From the IMG/VR virus record IMGVR_UViG_3300036768_001340, positions 1 to 64,000 of that record: DNA of 64,000 bases; one strand, written 5' to 3'. The translations under genes and the position numbers were made by a program. This document shows, piece after piece, positions 1 to 9,817 of this stretch; within the stretch, counting starts at the first letter, position 1; each line of letters opens with the position of its first letter. This stretch comes from a virus. Under the pieces are notes generated by a model that was given only the letters and a program-made list of their open reading frames with translations, was not told where the DNA came from and ran no database searches.

Positions 1-4
1 CCAA

Positions 5-1909
5 TCAAAAATCCAATCTGAGCTTGATGTTCATCCTGTCACGTGGACGAACCCGAAGCGGCTCCGCGAGCCGCGCGACCCCAACAAGCTCACGACTGGA
101 GTTATAGATGCCCACGGTGGTGATGTATAGGGACCCGGTCTGATACCGGCGCACCCGATTGCCATCCTCTTCCGTCCGATAGAATGTCGGATTAAGCGAA
201 GCGTTGTAATCTCCGCGATCGATCCGGCACATCAGAGTCTTCACATAGATTCTGTTGTTGCCTCGAAACTCAAGCTGAAGAAGATTGTTCTCATCATCAG
301 AGGCATGCTCAGTTGGATGGGCGAAATCCAACAGGGCTGGATCCTTGATGACGATCAGTCCCTCGTTGTAGAAGACGTTCCCGACCTTGTTCCACCCAAC
401 GCTGCCGTGTGAATCGGTGCTACCGAGCGCAGCAGAGCCAGACAGATACAGACCTCCCCTTCCATCGTCGATCAAAGTTCGTCGAAGTCCGTGGGTCGAT
501 GCACTGTAGGTGTTATCAGTGACTCGAACCGAGCCCTTCGTGATCTGACGACCCGTAAAACCTGCCGGAATACTCAGGATCCTTAGACGTTCCACCGGAA
601 GAGACCCAGATGATGACCAGTTGGTGCCCGAGATCTTGGTTGGGATGAACTCCTTTGGAACATAGAATCGAGCGTTATCGTTCGGATGCCAGACCGGACC
701 GATCCGATCGCTGAACTTATAGAGGACTCCGTAGTCAGGGCTCTTGGCCTGGTACGCGGCCGCGTGATCAAGGACTCCAGAGCCGACCAAACCCCCGCTC
801 GCATATGAGACGATGAACCCCGAAACGTCCCCAGAAGGAGAAGCATACACGAGCGGACCCTCGCTGAGTTGTATGTCACACAGGAGCGGGGCCGCCAGCC
901 CAGATCCAGTCAGCCTGACATTGTGAGACGCGGAGATCTGAGCCCAGCTCCGGTTCGCGCCCCATATCCTGACGTTCCCAATGAAGCCATGAAAGACCGA
1001 CCCGGCCTGACCGGCAGCATGAAGAGCCACGTTTTCATAATAATGTGAGAACTGCTGACTGACTGCGCCTCCGTACGCCGCTCCGATGTGCAGCGAGCCC
1101 GTGTAGTTGTTGGGATTCGGGATAGGACTGGGGTACGTGAAGCTCGCGACCTGTTGTAGATCGAGGTACATAGCCCCCGTCAGCGTGGTGTGGTCAAACG
1201 AGATAGCGGCATGGTGCCACTGAAGAGGGGTGACCGCGATCGACGATGTCACCGTCGTGTGGACTGCGTTCGTTCCACTGTGAATGTCGAAATTCAGCTT
1301 TCCGGTCGAACCGTCCAGATACATCCGATACGAACGAGCCCGTCCGAATATCGTCAGTTCAACCCCACTCGTACCGGTCGTAAACGGCTTGAACCAGGCT
1401 TCCATCGTGAATGACCCGGTCGGAAGCGCTCGGAACCTCTCGGGGTTCGATGAGTACCTATCGAAGACCGTAACGATATTTGAAGAACCGGAGTTGAAGT
1501 AAAGGCAGTAATGGTTGTACGATGAGGTGACATAGTCAGGGTCCCTACGACTGTAATAGTCATAGAGCCGCATAACCGTCTTCCAATGCTCATGACCCCA
1601 CCTGGTGGATGACCGTTGCAAGAGACCCAGGTCCTCGTCGGTGGCCCACACATAGTTGATCGAGGCAGTGATCGGCCCAGATCGGACTAGCTGGCCGAAC
1701 GAGTCGGTGCCCTGGATGGTCCGCTGGAAACGGTACTCTTGAACTACCCCAGCGGGCTGCCTATTATAGCCGCCATAGAGGCTGACAGAGGCCGACCCTT
1801 CGGGGGACCCCCTCCAACCTCCGGTGCCGGAGGTCACAGTCCAAAGCGGCTCGAGGACCAGGACGTTGTCGATCTGGTCACCCGGCCCAAACCGCTTGAA
1901 GACGGACAA
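5..1909 (-). CDS. Tail/fibre protein with LamG-like lectin domain
   Basis: 634-aa virion protein, probably a tail or adhesin component. A LamG/concanavalin-A-like jelly-roll lies at about residues 134-325; the strands FTMEAWFKP and GFIGNVRIW are typical of that fold, which often binds glycans. The last ~110 residues (ending KLRLDF, with YITTVGIYN before it) match the end of the next gene upstream at 1918-2913, so they form a shared C-terminal module. It is the last complete gene of the minus-strand late operon seen here; the stop lies at the window edge and 8 bp separate it from the upstream gene. LamG call from sequence pattern; exact location in the virion is inferred. Confidence 0.75.
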   Translation of the reverse strand: MSVFKRFGPGDQIDNVLVLEPLWTVTSGTGGWRGSPEGSASVSLYGGYNRQPAGVVQEYRFQRTIQGTDSFGQLVRSGPITASINYVWATDEDLGLLQRSSTRWGHEHWKTVMRLYDYYSRRDPDYVTSSYNHYCLYFNSGSSNIVTVFDRYSSNPERFRALPTGSFTMEAWFKPFTTGTSGVELTIFGRARSYRMYLDGSTGKLNFDIHSGTNAVHTTVTSSIAVTPLQWHHAAISFDHTTLTGAMYLDLQQVASFTYPSPIPNPNNYTGSLHIGAAYGGAVSQQFSHYYENVALHAAGQAGSVFHGFIGNVRIWGANRSWAQISASHNVRLTGSGLAAPLLCDIQLSEGPLVYASPSGDVSGFIVSYASGGLVGSGVLDHAAAYQAKSPDYGVLYKFSDRIGPVWHPNDNARFYVPKEFIPTKISGTNWSSSGSLPVERLRILSIPAGFTGRQITKGSVRVTDNTYSASTHGLRRTLIDDGRGGLYLSGSAALGSTDSHGSVGWNKVGNVFYNEGLIVIKDPALLDFAHPTEHASDDENNLLQLEFRGNNRIYVKTLMCRIDRGDYNASLNPTFYRTEEDGNRVRRYQTGSLYITTVGIYNSSRELVGVARLAEPLRVRPRDRMNIKLRLDF

Positions 1910-1917
1910 GGATTACC

Positions 1918-2913
1918 TCAGTAGTCGAGCCTCAACCGGAACACCGCCTCTGTCTGCGGACTCTTTAGGACCGGCTTGTTGGTCTTACCGACAGCGAGGA
2001 GGTTGTCGTTCTCATCATAGAGCCCGATGGTAGTGATGTAAGTCTGGGTCGTCAAGATGTTGCTTCCTGAGGTAACCCTGATCAGGCCGTCAGCGTTCAC
2101 GAAGGTTGGGTTCGACGAGTAGTTAAACTCGTTATTGTACGCACGACAGAAGTACACCGACGACTGGAGGTTCGTCTGATTGTTCACCTGGATGTTCTCC
2201 ACGTGGGTCCTAAACCCATCGACGATCTGGTTAATGGTTCCGGATGATTGGATGTTGACCAGCGTCTTGGTGCCGGACCAGTTGGCGATGGCACCCCAAC
2301 AGAGGTCAGGAGGAAGGACGATCACGCCGGCCTGATACCAGACCTGGCCGACCTCAGAACCCGTACCGTTGTATTTGAGTGGGGCGTAGTCGCCGCCGAC
2401 CGTCTGCTTAAAGGTAGAGGCGGCGCCGGCATCGGAGGCCGTGTACTGCGTCGGAGCGGTCGAGTTGATCGTGAAGGCGATCGTGCCCTTCTTGAGCTCA
2501 TCCTTGAGGATGTTCCTCTTGAAGAGGATGAAGATCGCCTCGTTTCTCTCTTGTGAATTGATGGTGAACTTGCTGTCAGGATTACCAAGCAAGAGGGCTG
2601 CCATCTGACGATGGATCTTCACCTTCTCGGTCAGCGACGAGGTGGTCGTCGACGCAACGTTGTACACGGAGCCCGTCGTTATGCCGTATGTGATGTCAAA
2701 GAGAGGAGATGAGAGGGCCGACGAGGGAGCCGAATCGTACACTGTCTCGTAGTATCCGCCAAGATCGATCGCGGCAGAACCTGACGCAATGTTCTTGTAG
2801 AACTTGACGTTCGAGTTGTTCGCCGGGATCGAACCAGAGATCGAGATGACCTCGTTGACCGCTGTCGAGAGCGGGGCGAAGTCCTGCTGGAAGTTTATGG
2901 ACTTATACGACAT
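1918..2913 (-). CDS. Virion structural protein sharing the C-terminal module
   Basis: 331-aa protein without a named family that I recognise. It is rich in S, T and G, as are phage beta-structured tail proteins. The C-terminal ~100 residues contain YITTIGLYDENDNLLAVGK and end RLRLDY, closely parallel to the end of the LamG protein downstream (YITTVGIYN, KLRLDF). T4-like phages of cyanobacteria carry proteins with similar endings. It lies 3 bp downstream of the next gene in the operon, consistent with co-translation. No signal peptide or membrane segment. Probably part of the baseplate or tail tip; function not assigned. Confidence 0.7.
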   Translation of the reverse strand: MSYKSINFQQDFAPLSTAVNEVISISGSIPANNSNVKFYKNIASGSAAIDLGGYYETVYDSAPSSALSSPLFDITYGITTGSVYNVASTTTSSLTEKVKIHRQMAALLLGNPDSKFTINSQERNEAIFILFKRNILKDELKKGTIAFTINSTAPTQYTASDAGAASTFKQTVGGDYAPLKYNGTGSEVGQVWYQAGVIVLPPDLCWGAIANWSGTKTLVNIQSSGTINQIVDGFRTHVENIQVNNQTNLQSSVYFCRAYNNEFNYSSNPTFVNADGLIRVTSGSNILTTQTYITTIGLYDENDNLLAVGKTNKPVLKSPQTEAVFRLRLDY

Positions 2914-2916
2914 TGA

Positions 2917-3630
2917 TTACCCCACAAACTCGAGGATGGAGACCGGGATCTGGACAGAGAGACCGCTCTGCTGTCCTGTGACAGTGACCGTCGTGTTGAT
3001 CGTCCTCGGTCGAGAGGCAGTGACACCAGCAAGGACGTTAAAGACCTCGTCGCTGATAGTCTGGACTCGAAGCGTGAAGACGCACTGGGTCCCGTTAGCC
3101 GATGTGGTCGCGGTAGGATCGGCCGGGATGATATACTTCGCTGTCCCGAAGGGCTGCACGGAGACCGGTACCTCCTTGGGAACGTAGACCAAGTCGTTAT
3201 CGACCTCAATGATGTAGTTCACGTCGATGAGCTCGGCCGGGATGATCGCCTGAGAACGGGTGGTCTGCTGCGAGACCGTGATGCTCACGCCGCCGCCGGC
3301 GCTGTCAGTACGCTCCTTCAAAGAGACGCTGGACGGATTGGAAACCATCCTCGGCATGTACTGCAGCGAGGAGTTCCTGATCGTGACGAGCGGGTTGCGA
3401 AGGGCAACAGTCTCGTTCGTCAAGGCCTCAAGGATCGGCGTGTCGAGGATCTTCGCGTCCTTGCTGTCTGAGCCAGTGAGGGCGTTCCAGTCCCGATAGT
3501 CGATCTCATCGTCTCCAAGACGGAACCTGACGACGGAAAAGCTTCCGTCATTCCTCGCGAGGGCACGACGGCCAACGTCCGTTACCGTCGCATCGATATA
3601 GAAGTCGGTGGTGTTGTCGTTGTACCCCAT
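2917..3630 (-). CDS. Virion structural protein, GDDEIDY family
   Basis: 237 aa. The N-terminus (VTDVGRRALARNDGSF then RFRLGDDEIDY, then TPILEALTNE) is a pattern I know from structural proteins of T4-like cyanophages and other large myoviruses. The gene at 9814-10413 is a divergent paralogue (VLTGRGRELLARGELDF, FDDGIDYDPW, SPMLEA). The rest is beta-rich and may form an Ig-like domain (LSVQIPVSILEFVG end). It sits tightly between two other virion genes. The precise role is unknown. Confidence 0.7.
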   Translation of the reverse strand: MGYNDNTTDFYIDATVTDVGRRALARNDGSFSVVRFRLGDDEIDYRDWNALTGSDSKDAKILDTPILEALTNETVALRNPLVTIRNSSLQYMPRMVSNPSSVSLKERTDSAGGGVSITVSQQTTRSQAIIPAELIDVNYIIEVDNDLVYVPKEVPVSVQPFGTAKYIIPADPTATTSANGTQCVFTLRVQTISDEVFNVLAGVTASRPRTINTTVTVTGQQSGLSVQIPVSILEFVG

Positions 3631-3642
3631 AACTCTCCCTAT

Positions 3643-5409
3643 TTATGCATCTGCGACACCTATGTCGATGGCATCGACGTCCATAGTGACAAGCGCCCTC
3701 TCACCGGTCGCCAGTGACCGGACCTCTATGACATACGTAGAGTCCCGTAGGGGATGTCCGCTCCGGGCATCTCTACAGTAAAAGGTGAGGCGCCGATTGG
3801 CATTGATCTCGGTCGAGGCGACCATCTGCCGTGCTGATGCGTGGATCATCGGATCAGCCCCACGGGGAGCAAGCTGCACCACGGGAAACTCCTCACGAGA
3901 ATCCCTCGATGACAACCTTACCTCGATCTGCTCGCTGAGAGGGGAGATGACCCCGTGGTACGAGTTCGAATACAGGGCGTAGATATATGCCCGCTGACCC
4001 TGCTCAAACGGGACCACATCACGATCCACGTAGAGGCCGTTTCCGACGGGGAAGATCTTGATCTCCTTCCAATCTGAGATCATTCCGTCGTCGGAGGTGG
4101 CCCGGACGAGGACTAGAGAGGAGATGTCTCGTTGGGGATCGTTCGGTTCCTTCCACGAGACGTGGATCTCTCCCTTCCACGACACCGGCCTCGCGATGAT
4201 CTCGTCGGGTGGCTCTGGTGGGAGGTTGTCGATGACCTGCGTCCGCGCCCAATCCGACCAATCTCCGGCGTAGAAAGATGAGAGGGGAGGGGCAACAAGG
4301 GATGAAAAGGCTGTCTGTCTATCGATCGTGGATAGGCCCATGAAGTCAACGTTGCTGGTCCTAGTCCATTGCACGATCGACCTAATGCGATAGAAGTACG
4401 TACCGTTGTACGCGACCTGTCTATCGATAAACTCATCCTGCGTTGGATCGTCGATGTTGATGACCCGACCTCTCACCATCGAGCCGTCCGGTTTAAGGTC
4501 GTGTCTCTCAATCACGTATCCCACGTAGAGCACGGCAGGGGCGTCTGGGACACCGGTGAAGTCAGGCGGTGGATTCTGGACCTGGACATCCTGATTGAAC
4601 TCAGAGATGACCTCGAGTGACCCCATGATCTTCGTAAGTGAACCAAGGACCGTAAGCTGGGCTGGATCCTGGGCCACGGTGATCCTGTTCGCATCAAGCG
4701 CTCCAACGATGGATGGGTCGATGAACTTGACCACAGTGGCCTCTCTCGCGGTCGGACGCGTCCTATAGGTGTACGGGGAGCTGGCGTCACCGACGTGATC
4801 GGCCGCAGACTGACCGGCGGCAGCCGGATCGAGCAGAAATGAGTCCTCGTCGAGGGTCGTCGGCTGGTTCATCGCAGGCGGAATCGGGGCCGTGATGATC
4901 GAGGAGATCACCCCTGGCTCGATGAATCCGTTCGCGAGCGATGAGGCTGCGACATCAAATTTCACCGCAATAGGCGGAGAGATGATCTTCGGACTTGCAA
5001 ACGGCCGCGACGTCTTGTTACCGCCCTTCGGGACGAGCGTTGGAGCGGTGGCCCACCTCAGGGTCACATACCGCGGAAGGTCAGAGAGCGATCCGGACGC
5101 ATCGAACGTCGGAGCTACATCCTCACCATCGACGTAGAAGTTATACGTCGAGATGGCTCGAAGGTTGAACCTCCTAAAAAGGGTCGAGTGAAAGGCCCGA
5201 ACCGACTCTGAAGACAAGATTGTCTCACTCGGGTTGATCTCGGGCGGCCGTGTGCCAACCTTGACCCCACCGATCTGACTCTCAGGGAGAGCATCGCCGA
5301 CCCCTCCCTTGATAGGGGTCTTGACAGGGGTCGGCTCTGGAGACGGAGCGACCTCCGTGAGCTCCCCAAGGGCCGTACCATAGACAACGTTGGCAAGCTT
5401 AGAAGGCAT
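3643..5409 (-). CDS. Large tail protein with Fn3-like segments
   Basis: 588 aa, no catalytic motif. The middle contains repeated fibronectin-III-like patterns (YEI..R.. followed by NGTYFYRIRSI, and PPEPPDEIIARPVSWKGEIHVSW), the classic P-x-P linker then W strand of Fn3 domains. The N-terminal 150 residues are proline-rich. The start codon overlaps the stop of the upstream gene as TGATG, so translation is probably coupled. It neighbours two other large proteins (5409-7040, 7037-9817) of similar style, suggesting one tail sub-assembly. Specific role unknown. Confidence 0.65.
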   Translation of the reverse strand: MPSKLANVVYGTALGELTEVAPSPEPTPVKTPIKGGVGDALPESQIGGVKVGTRPPEINPSETILSSESVRAFHSTLFRRFNLRAISTYNFYVDGEDVAPTFDASGSLSDLPRYVTLRWATAPTLVPKGGNKTSRPFASPKIISPPIAVKFDVAASSLANGFIEPGVISSIITAPIPPAMNQPTTLDEDSFLLDPAAAGQSAADHVGDASSPYTYRTRPTAREATVVKFIDPSIVGALDANRITVAQDPAQLTVLGSLTKIMGSLEVISEFNQDVQVQNPPPDFTGVPDAPAVLYVGYVIERHDLKPDGSMVRGRVINIDDPTQDEFIDRQVAYNGTYFYRIRSIVQWTRTSNVDFMGLSTIDRQTAFSSLVAPPLSSFYAGDWSDWARTQVIDNLPPEPPDEIIARPVSWKGEIHVSWKEPNDPQRDISSLVLVRATSDDGMISDWKEIKIFPVGNGLYVDRDVVPFEQGQRAYIYALYSNSYHGVISPLSEQIEVRLSSRDSREEFPVVQLAPRGADPMIHASARQMVASTEINANRRLTFYCRDARSGHPLRDSTYVIEVRSLATGERALVTMDVDAIDIGVADA

Positions 5410-7040
5410 CAGGAGAAGGCTCCTGGATAGAAATCATAGATAGCCCGAAGGATCTGCATGAATCGATTGATGCCTGAGTACGTGGTCAGGTCGATCACAT
5501 CAGATCCTGCGATCTCAGCGAAGGAGGGCGGAGTCGGACCTGACCTTGCATCGAGGAAGTCAACCGCAAAGCTCTTACTGCTCTTGATCTGGGCCCTGCT
5601 GGCGACCGAGATCAGGGTCGGATCAAGAGTAGCAGTCTCAGGATCGATCACTGAGAGGATCCTGGCGAGGCCGGCAGTGGACCCTTCTATCGAGGCCTGG
5701 GTGGCCTGGATCCCGTTCGGATCATCCTTTCCGGAGATGAAGTTGGTCGCGCCCGTTCCATCAAGGATGGACAGGATTGTCTGTGAAACTCCGTATGAAG
5801 AGATCGCGGCCTCAACGTTCTTCTGAACCGTCCCGACGTCAGTCGGAACGAACAGACGACCTGCCCTAGCCTCAGCAAAGATCCTATCTGCACGTGATCC
5901 AATGTATGAGTTCGCGCGGACGTCATCGACCGCATCTCCCCTCCTGATGCTGGCCAGGACATTGCATCCTGCGATCACCCATCCGAACCCCGGATCGCCG
6001 TAGAGAGCCTCCGACAGAGCTGGATACGGACTAATCGTCGAAGTATCACGACCAAAGCGAGTGGCCTCATCCTGCAACGCCTTCGTGGCGGCCTGCGCCA
6101 TCGTCGGCGAGAACAAAAGGGCGTTCATCGGGACATCAAAGATGAACGGAGTCGCCGGCACCTTCCTCTGAAGGCCTGAGATCCGATACGAGTAGAGGGT
6201 ATTCTCGATCACACCGTCGTCGGTGTAGGCGTAGACGTCGTGGGGGCCCGCCCAATCATAGAATGACAGGGCCTGCCAGAACTTCTCATCCTGCAGGAGG
6301 TCATTGGTGGACTCCTCTAGCCCTTCGTTACTAAGGGTGATCGGCGGCAAGTCTACACCGGCAAAGACGTCACGTCTTGAGATGATGTACCCAGCAGCAT
6401 CACGCATCTTGGACCAGCAGACCGTGATGCCGTCGTCAGACTCAAGCGTGAAAAGGAGGTACGGCTTCCTCTTCGAGAAGTCAAGCTTCGCCAGCGCATC
6501 GATGGCCCGCTTCCTCTTGACGAAGTCTCCGTCCGGCTGATATCCGAGGATGTCTGCCAACGCGTCTCCGCTCTGGGGAGAGATGCCATCGACGGAGACC
6601 TCGTAGGACGACAGCTGTGCGGCGGGCTTCCGATCAAAGGTGACCTTCCCATCAACGAATGCCTGGGCAACCTCCGAAAGCTCCTTTGCGGCATTCTGGA
6701 GGATGACCTGTGTGTTGAAGTCCCACGGCAGGTCTTGAAACAGACGACGTCCTGCGTTCACCGCCTCGATCTTAGGAAAGGGGGAGTCTGGCAAGAGGTA
6801 GCCGCGGGACAACGCGAGGACATGGACCTCGTTGATCTTATTGATGCGCTCCATGATAGCACCGCGGATCAACATGGCTACCTGGACAGTCGACAGACTT
6901 GCCCCCGCGTCAATCCAAAATTCTACATTCATGACGCTGGCGGTGTACTGACAGGCATCCAGGAACCTCTGGGCATCCTCCTTCGAGGCATCCATCGACA
7001 ACCCTGCCTTCAGGCAATCTGCTATCTGTTGAAGGCTCAT
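5409..7040 (-). CDS. Tail-region structural protein, unknown family
   Basis: 543 aa, mostly helical in the first 160 residues, then a possible Fn3-like stretch (YLLFTLESDDGITVCWSKMRDAAGY) and a long alpha-rich C-terminal half. No recognised enzymatic motif. It starts with an ATGA overlap on the upstream 926-aa gene and ends in a TGATG overlap with the downstream gene, so it is one of three consecutive coupled large tail genes. I infer a virion role from position and composition only. Confidence 0.6.
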   Translation of the reverse strand: MSLQQIADCLKAGLSMDASKEDAQRFLDACQYTASVMNVEFWIDAGASLSTVQVAMLIRGAIMERINKINEVHVLALSRGYLLPDSPFPKIEAVNAGRRLFQDLPWDFNTQVILQNAAKELSEVAQAFVDGKVTFDRKPAAQLSSYEVSVDGISPQSGDALADILGYQPDGDFVKRKRAIDALAKLDFSKRKPYLLFTLESDDGITVCWSKMRDAAGYIISRRDVFAGVDLPPITLSNEGLEESTNDLLQDEKFWQALSFYDWAGPHDVYAYTDDGVIENTLYSYRISGLQRKVPATPFIFDVPMNALLFSPTMAQAATKALQDEATRFGRDTSTISPYPALSEALYGDPGFGWVIAGCNVLASIRRGDAVDDVRANSYIGSRADRIFAEARAGRLFVPTDVGTVQKNVEAAISSYGVSQTILSILDGTGATNFISGKDDPNGIQATQASIEGSTAGLARILSVIDPETATLDPTLISVASRAQIKSSKSFAVDFLDARSGPTPPSFAEIAGSDVIDLTTYSGINRFMQILRAIYDFYPGAFS

Positions 7041-9817
7041 GGTTCGATCCCGCGAGTGATCCTCAGCCTAATCAACTCCTCAGCAAGCTCGGCTGTGTCC
7101 CTGGTTGTGATCTCGCGTGGATTCGTCGAGAGCTCCACCTTTACCTCATCATCAAGAGTGGAGAAGAACTTGCGGTCGAAGGCGACGTCCCGAAGAACGA
7201 CTCCTGAATAGACCCAGTCCGAGATCGTCCCGAGCCGGCCGACAGTCCGAACGCGATAGAAGTATGCGTTTGCCGGAGTGACGTCAGCGTCGATGTAAAA
7301 ACGATTGCCCACAAAGATAGTTCGATCAAGTGACCCAGTGTCGGCAGTCAGGGCCCTCGCCCGGCTGGACTCCGGTGTGAGGTCTGCCACCCTGCGATAT
7401 TCGAAACGCTTCACAGTCTCGATGTCGACCGCTGAAATCTGAGATCCATACAACCTGTTTGTGACGGCCCTCTCGACCTCCCACCTCTCTACGAAGGTGC
7501 TCACCATGTTCCATGAGACCACGACGATGGTCGGAATAACCTCGATCGGAGTCGATCTGACATAGAGCGGAGATGGGACTGCCGGCGGAGGGGCGACAGT
7601 GACGAAGATAGGATCGGTTCGAGAACTTAGCAATCCTCCGCTCTGCATCGCTATCACCCGGTACTCGTACACCCCGCCCGGGATCACGTATGCAGGCCTG
7701 AACGGTGGCGCTTGTTCGGTGCTCACCTTATCGAGGAACCATGACTCGCTGGTAGCAGGTAAAGCATCCCAGAATGGAGCTCCGACCTGTCTCCTCTCCA
7801 CCTGAAAGACGCTCCTGACCGCGGTCGCGGCAAGGACGTCCTGATCCCCGATCAACGAGTTGGGAGAAAAATCGTTCGTGCTCGGTGTCCACGAGAGGAC
7901 GACCCCGACCGGATCGCCGTCTACCACAGAGATCGATGAGGAGAGGGCGGTCGGAGGATCGATCACCGGCCGCGCATACACCCCGATCGGAGGAGATCCA
8001 ACGAGGAGAGTCTTGTTTCCGCGATTATCGATTGCGCCGATCGCATACTGGTACACCCGATCGATCCGAACGCTGGTATCGACGTATGACGCAGAACCCT
8101 GAGACGCGGGAACGTACACCGGCCAGTCTGCGTCCCTTAGCTGCGGCCCCTGCCGTGAGATTGAGCTCTTGGGACTACGAGGAATCCCAAGGTCAACATG
8201 CTCGGGCTGGTTCGCCTGATGGACGGACTTTTCATGAATCGTTACATCACGCCGCTGAACGGTGAAGCCGAGCACACGCGGATCATCCACCCTCATCTTG
8301 ACGCTCACAGCCGGCTGGCCGACCACCTGCTCGGCGGTGATCGTCGGAACAGGAAGGGGGATCGGTCGTCCATCCTCCGGCATCTTAAGAGAACATGAGA
8401 ATGGAGTCTGCGACTTCATCCCGTACGGATCAACCGCGTAGATCCGGTAGGAGAGCCTGTCACCGGGGACAGCCGATGTATCGACGAATGAGGTGGAGCC
8501 GTCCGGTCCCAGGCCGACATCAGAGATGTGCCAGTATTGGCCGACCTTGGTCGCGGGACCCTGCATGATCAGGGAGTTCTCGCTACCAAGCCTGATAGAG
8601 TCAAGCACCGCCCGACCAGACCTAAAGATCTCTACGTGATCGGTTCCTGGCCTACATCGAATCGTGAACCGTGGATGCCCACCGATGATTGAATAGACCA
8701 CATCGGGCGTATCAGGCGGGACGTTCCGCAAGACGTTGACCTTGACCATCCTTGATCGAGGACCTTCGGAGCCGTCGTGTCCCACGCAGCTGACGTAATA
8801 GACAAAGGAGGATCCATACACAACAGCACGATCGATGACGTACGACTCGATGAAGTCGCCGACGGTGCGGGCGTTTGGTCCTGCCGCATCGACGCGGGTG
8901 ATCTCTGAGAATCCCATGGCGTTCGGAGCCTGGACGATGCCGCTCGACAAGGCTGCGACGCTGTTTCCTTTCAAGACGTTAATCCCCGTCCTACTCACCA
9001 CCTCAGTTGGAAGCACCGGGGGCTTAGGGACTGCGCCAAGCGCCTGCCTGTTCAAGTAAAACGAGAGGTTCTCAACGACGCTCCTGTCAGCCCCTGCGAT
9101 CGACAGAAGTCCGGCCGCAGTATTGGTCCTCTTATTCGTGTTGGTAGGTGGGACGACTGGACGCAGCTCCTGCGCGTTGGGAGACGAGACGGACTTTCCC
9201 GAATCAGCAAGGTCGGTCGAGATGAACGTGACAAGCCTATTTCCAACGCCGACCTTGTCAGCCATCTTCGCCGCAGCGAGGACGGCATCGAGGTTCTTTC
9301 CCGACAGGGCGGGGTTAGTCATCAGGGCAGACACGGCTGGACGAGGTGCCCCGGGTACCGGACCAACATTGGCCCTCATAACCTTAAGATACTTGACCTT
9401 CGAAAGGTCGATCGACCTGATCGACACGGTCAGCCTGACGGAGAAGGCATCAAGGATCCCTCCCGCGTCCTCAAAGACCTCGGCCGAGTCAAGCTCAGGC
9501 TTAGGAGCAGGGACCGACGATCCGGCCATGGACGTGGCCAGCCCCAGATGCGATGTACTTTGAACGATCTTCGAGGCAAGGGGATCCTTTGTGATCGCAG
9601 CCACGTACGATGCGACCGACCCGGAGCCCACCGTCTGGTACGGCGGAATTCCAGATGAAAATGCATCACGGACAGCCGAGACCGACCGCAACGCAGTCTC
9701 GGCAAGCGAGGTGACGGCCTCTCTGATGTCCTTGACCGGAGGCAAGGGCCTCGGAGCGGCTGGCTCTCGGGTAACGATCGGACGCTCCGGCGTCTCAGTC
9801 GCAAACCTTCTGATCAC
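7037..9817 (-). CDS. Very large tail protein with multiple Fn3-like domains
   Basis: 926 aa. Several fibronectin-III-like units are visible: the Y-x-Y strand patterns SSFVYYVSCVG, LSYRIYAVDPYG, YQYAIGAIDNRG, YEYRVIAMQSGG and AYFYRVRTVGRLG, each preceded by a W or proline-rich start. That gives about five units after residue ~300. The N-terminal 300 residues are different and unassigned. Such repeats commonly occur in phage tail proteins for weak surface contacts. Coupled by short overlaps to genes on both sides in the late operon. Confidence 0.7.
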   Translation of the reverse strand: MIRRFATETPERPIVTREPAAPRPLPPVKDIREAVTSLAETALRSVSAVRDAFSSGIPPYQTVGSGSVASYVAAITKDPLASKIVQSTSHLGLATSMAGSSVPAPKPELDSAEVFEDAGGILDAFSVRLTVSIRSIDLSKVKYLKVMRANVGPVPGAPRPAVSALMTNPALSGKNLDAVLAAAKMADKVGVGNRLVTFISTDLADSGKSVSSPNAQELRPVVPPTNTNKRTNTAAGLLSIAGADRSVVENLSFYLNRQALGAVPKPPVLPTEVVSRTGINVLKGNSVAALSSGIVQAPNAMGFSEITRVDAAGPNARTVGDFIESYVIDRAVVYGSSFVYYVSCVGHDGSEGPRSRMVKVNVLRNVPPDTPDVVYSIIGGHPRFTIRCRPGTDHVEIFRSGRAVLDSIRLGSENSLIMQGPATKVGQYWHISDVGLGPDGSTSFVDTSAVPGDRLSYRIYAVDPYGMKSQTPFSCSLKMPEDGRPIPLPVPTITAEQVVGQPAVSVKMRVDDPRVLGFTVQRRDVTIHEKSVHQANQPEHVDLGIPRSPKSSISRQGPQLRDADWPVYVPASQGSASYVDTSVRIDRVYQYAIGAIDNRGNKTLLVGSPPIGVYARPVIDPPTALSSSISVVDGDPVGVVLSWTPSTNDFSPNSLIGDQDVLAATAVRSVFQVERRQVGAPFWDALPATSESWFLDKVSTEQAPPFRPAYVIPGGVYEYRVIAMQSGGLLSSRTDPIFVTVAPPPAVPSPLYVRSTPIEVIPTIVVVSWNMVSTFVERWEVERAVTNRLYGSQISAVDIETVKRFEYRRVADLTPESSRARALTADTGSLDRTIFVGNRFYIDADVTPANAYFYRVRTVGRLGTISDWVYSGVVLRDVAFDRKFFSTLDDEVKVELSTNPREITTRDTAELAEELIRLRITRGIEP

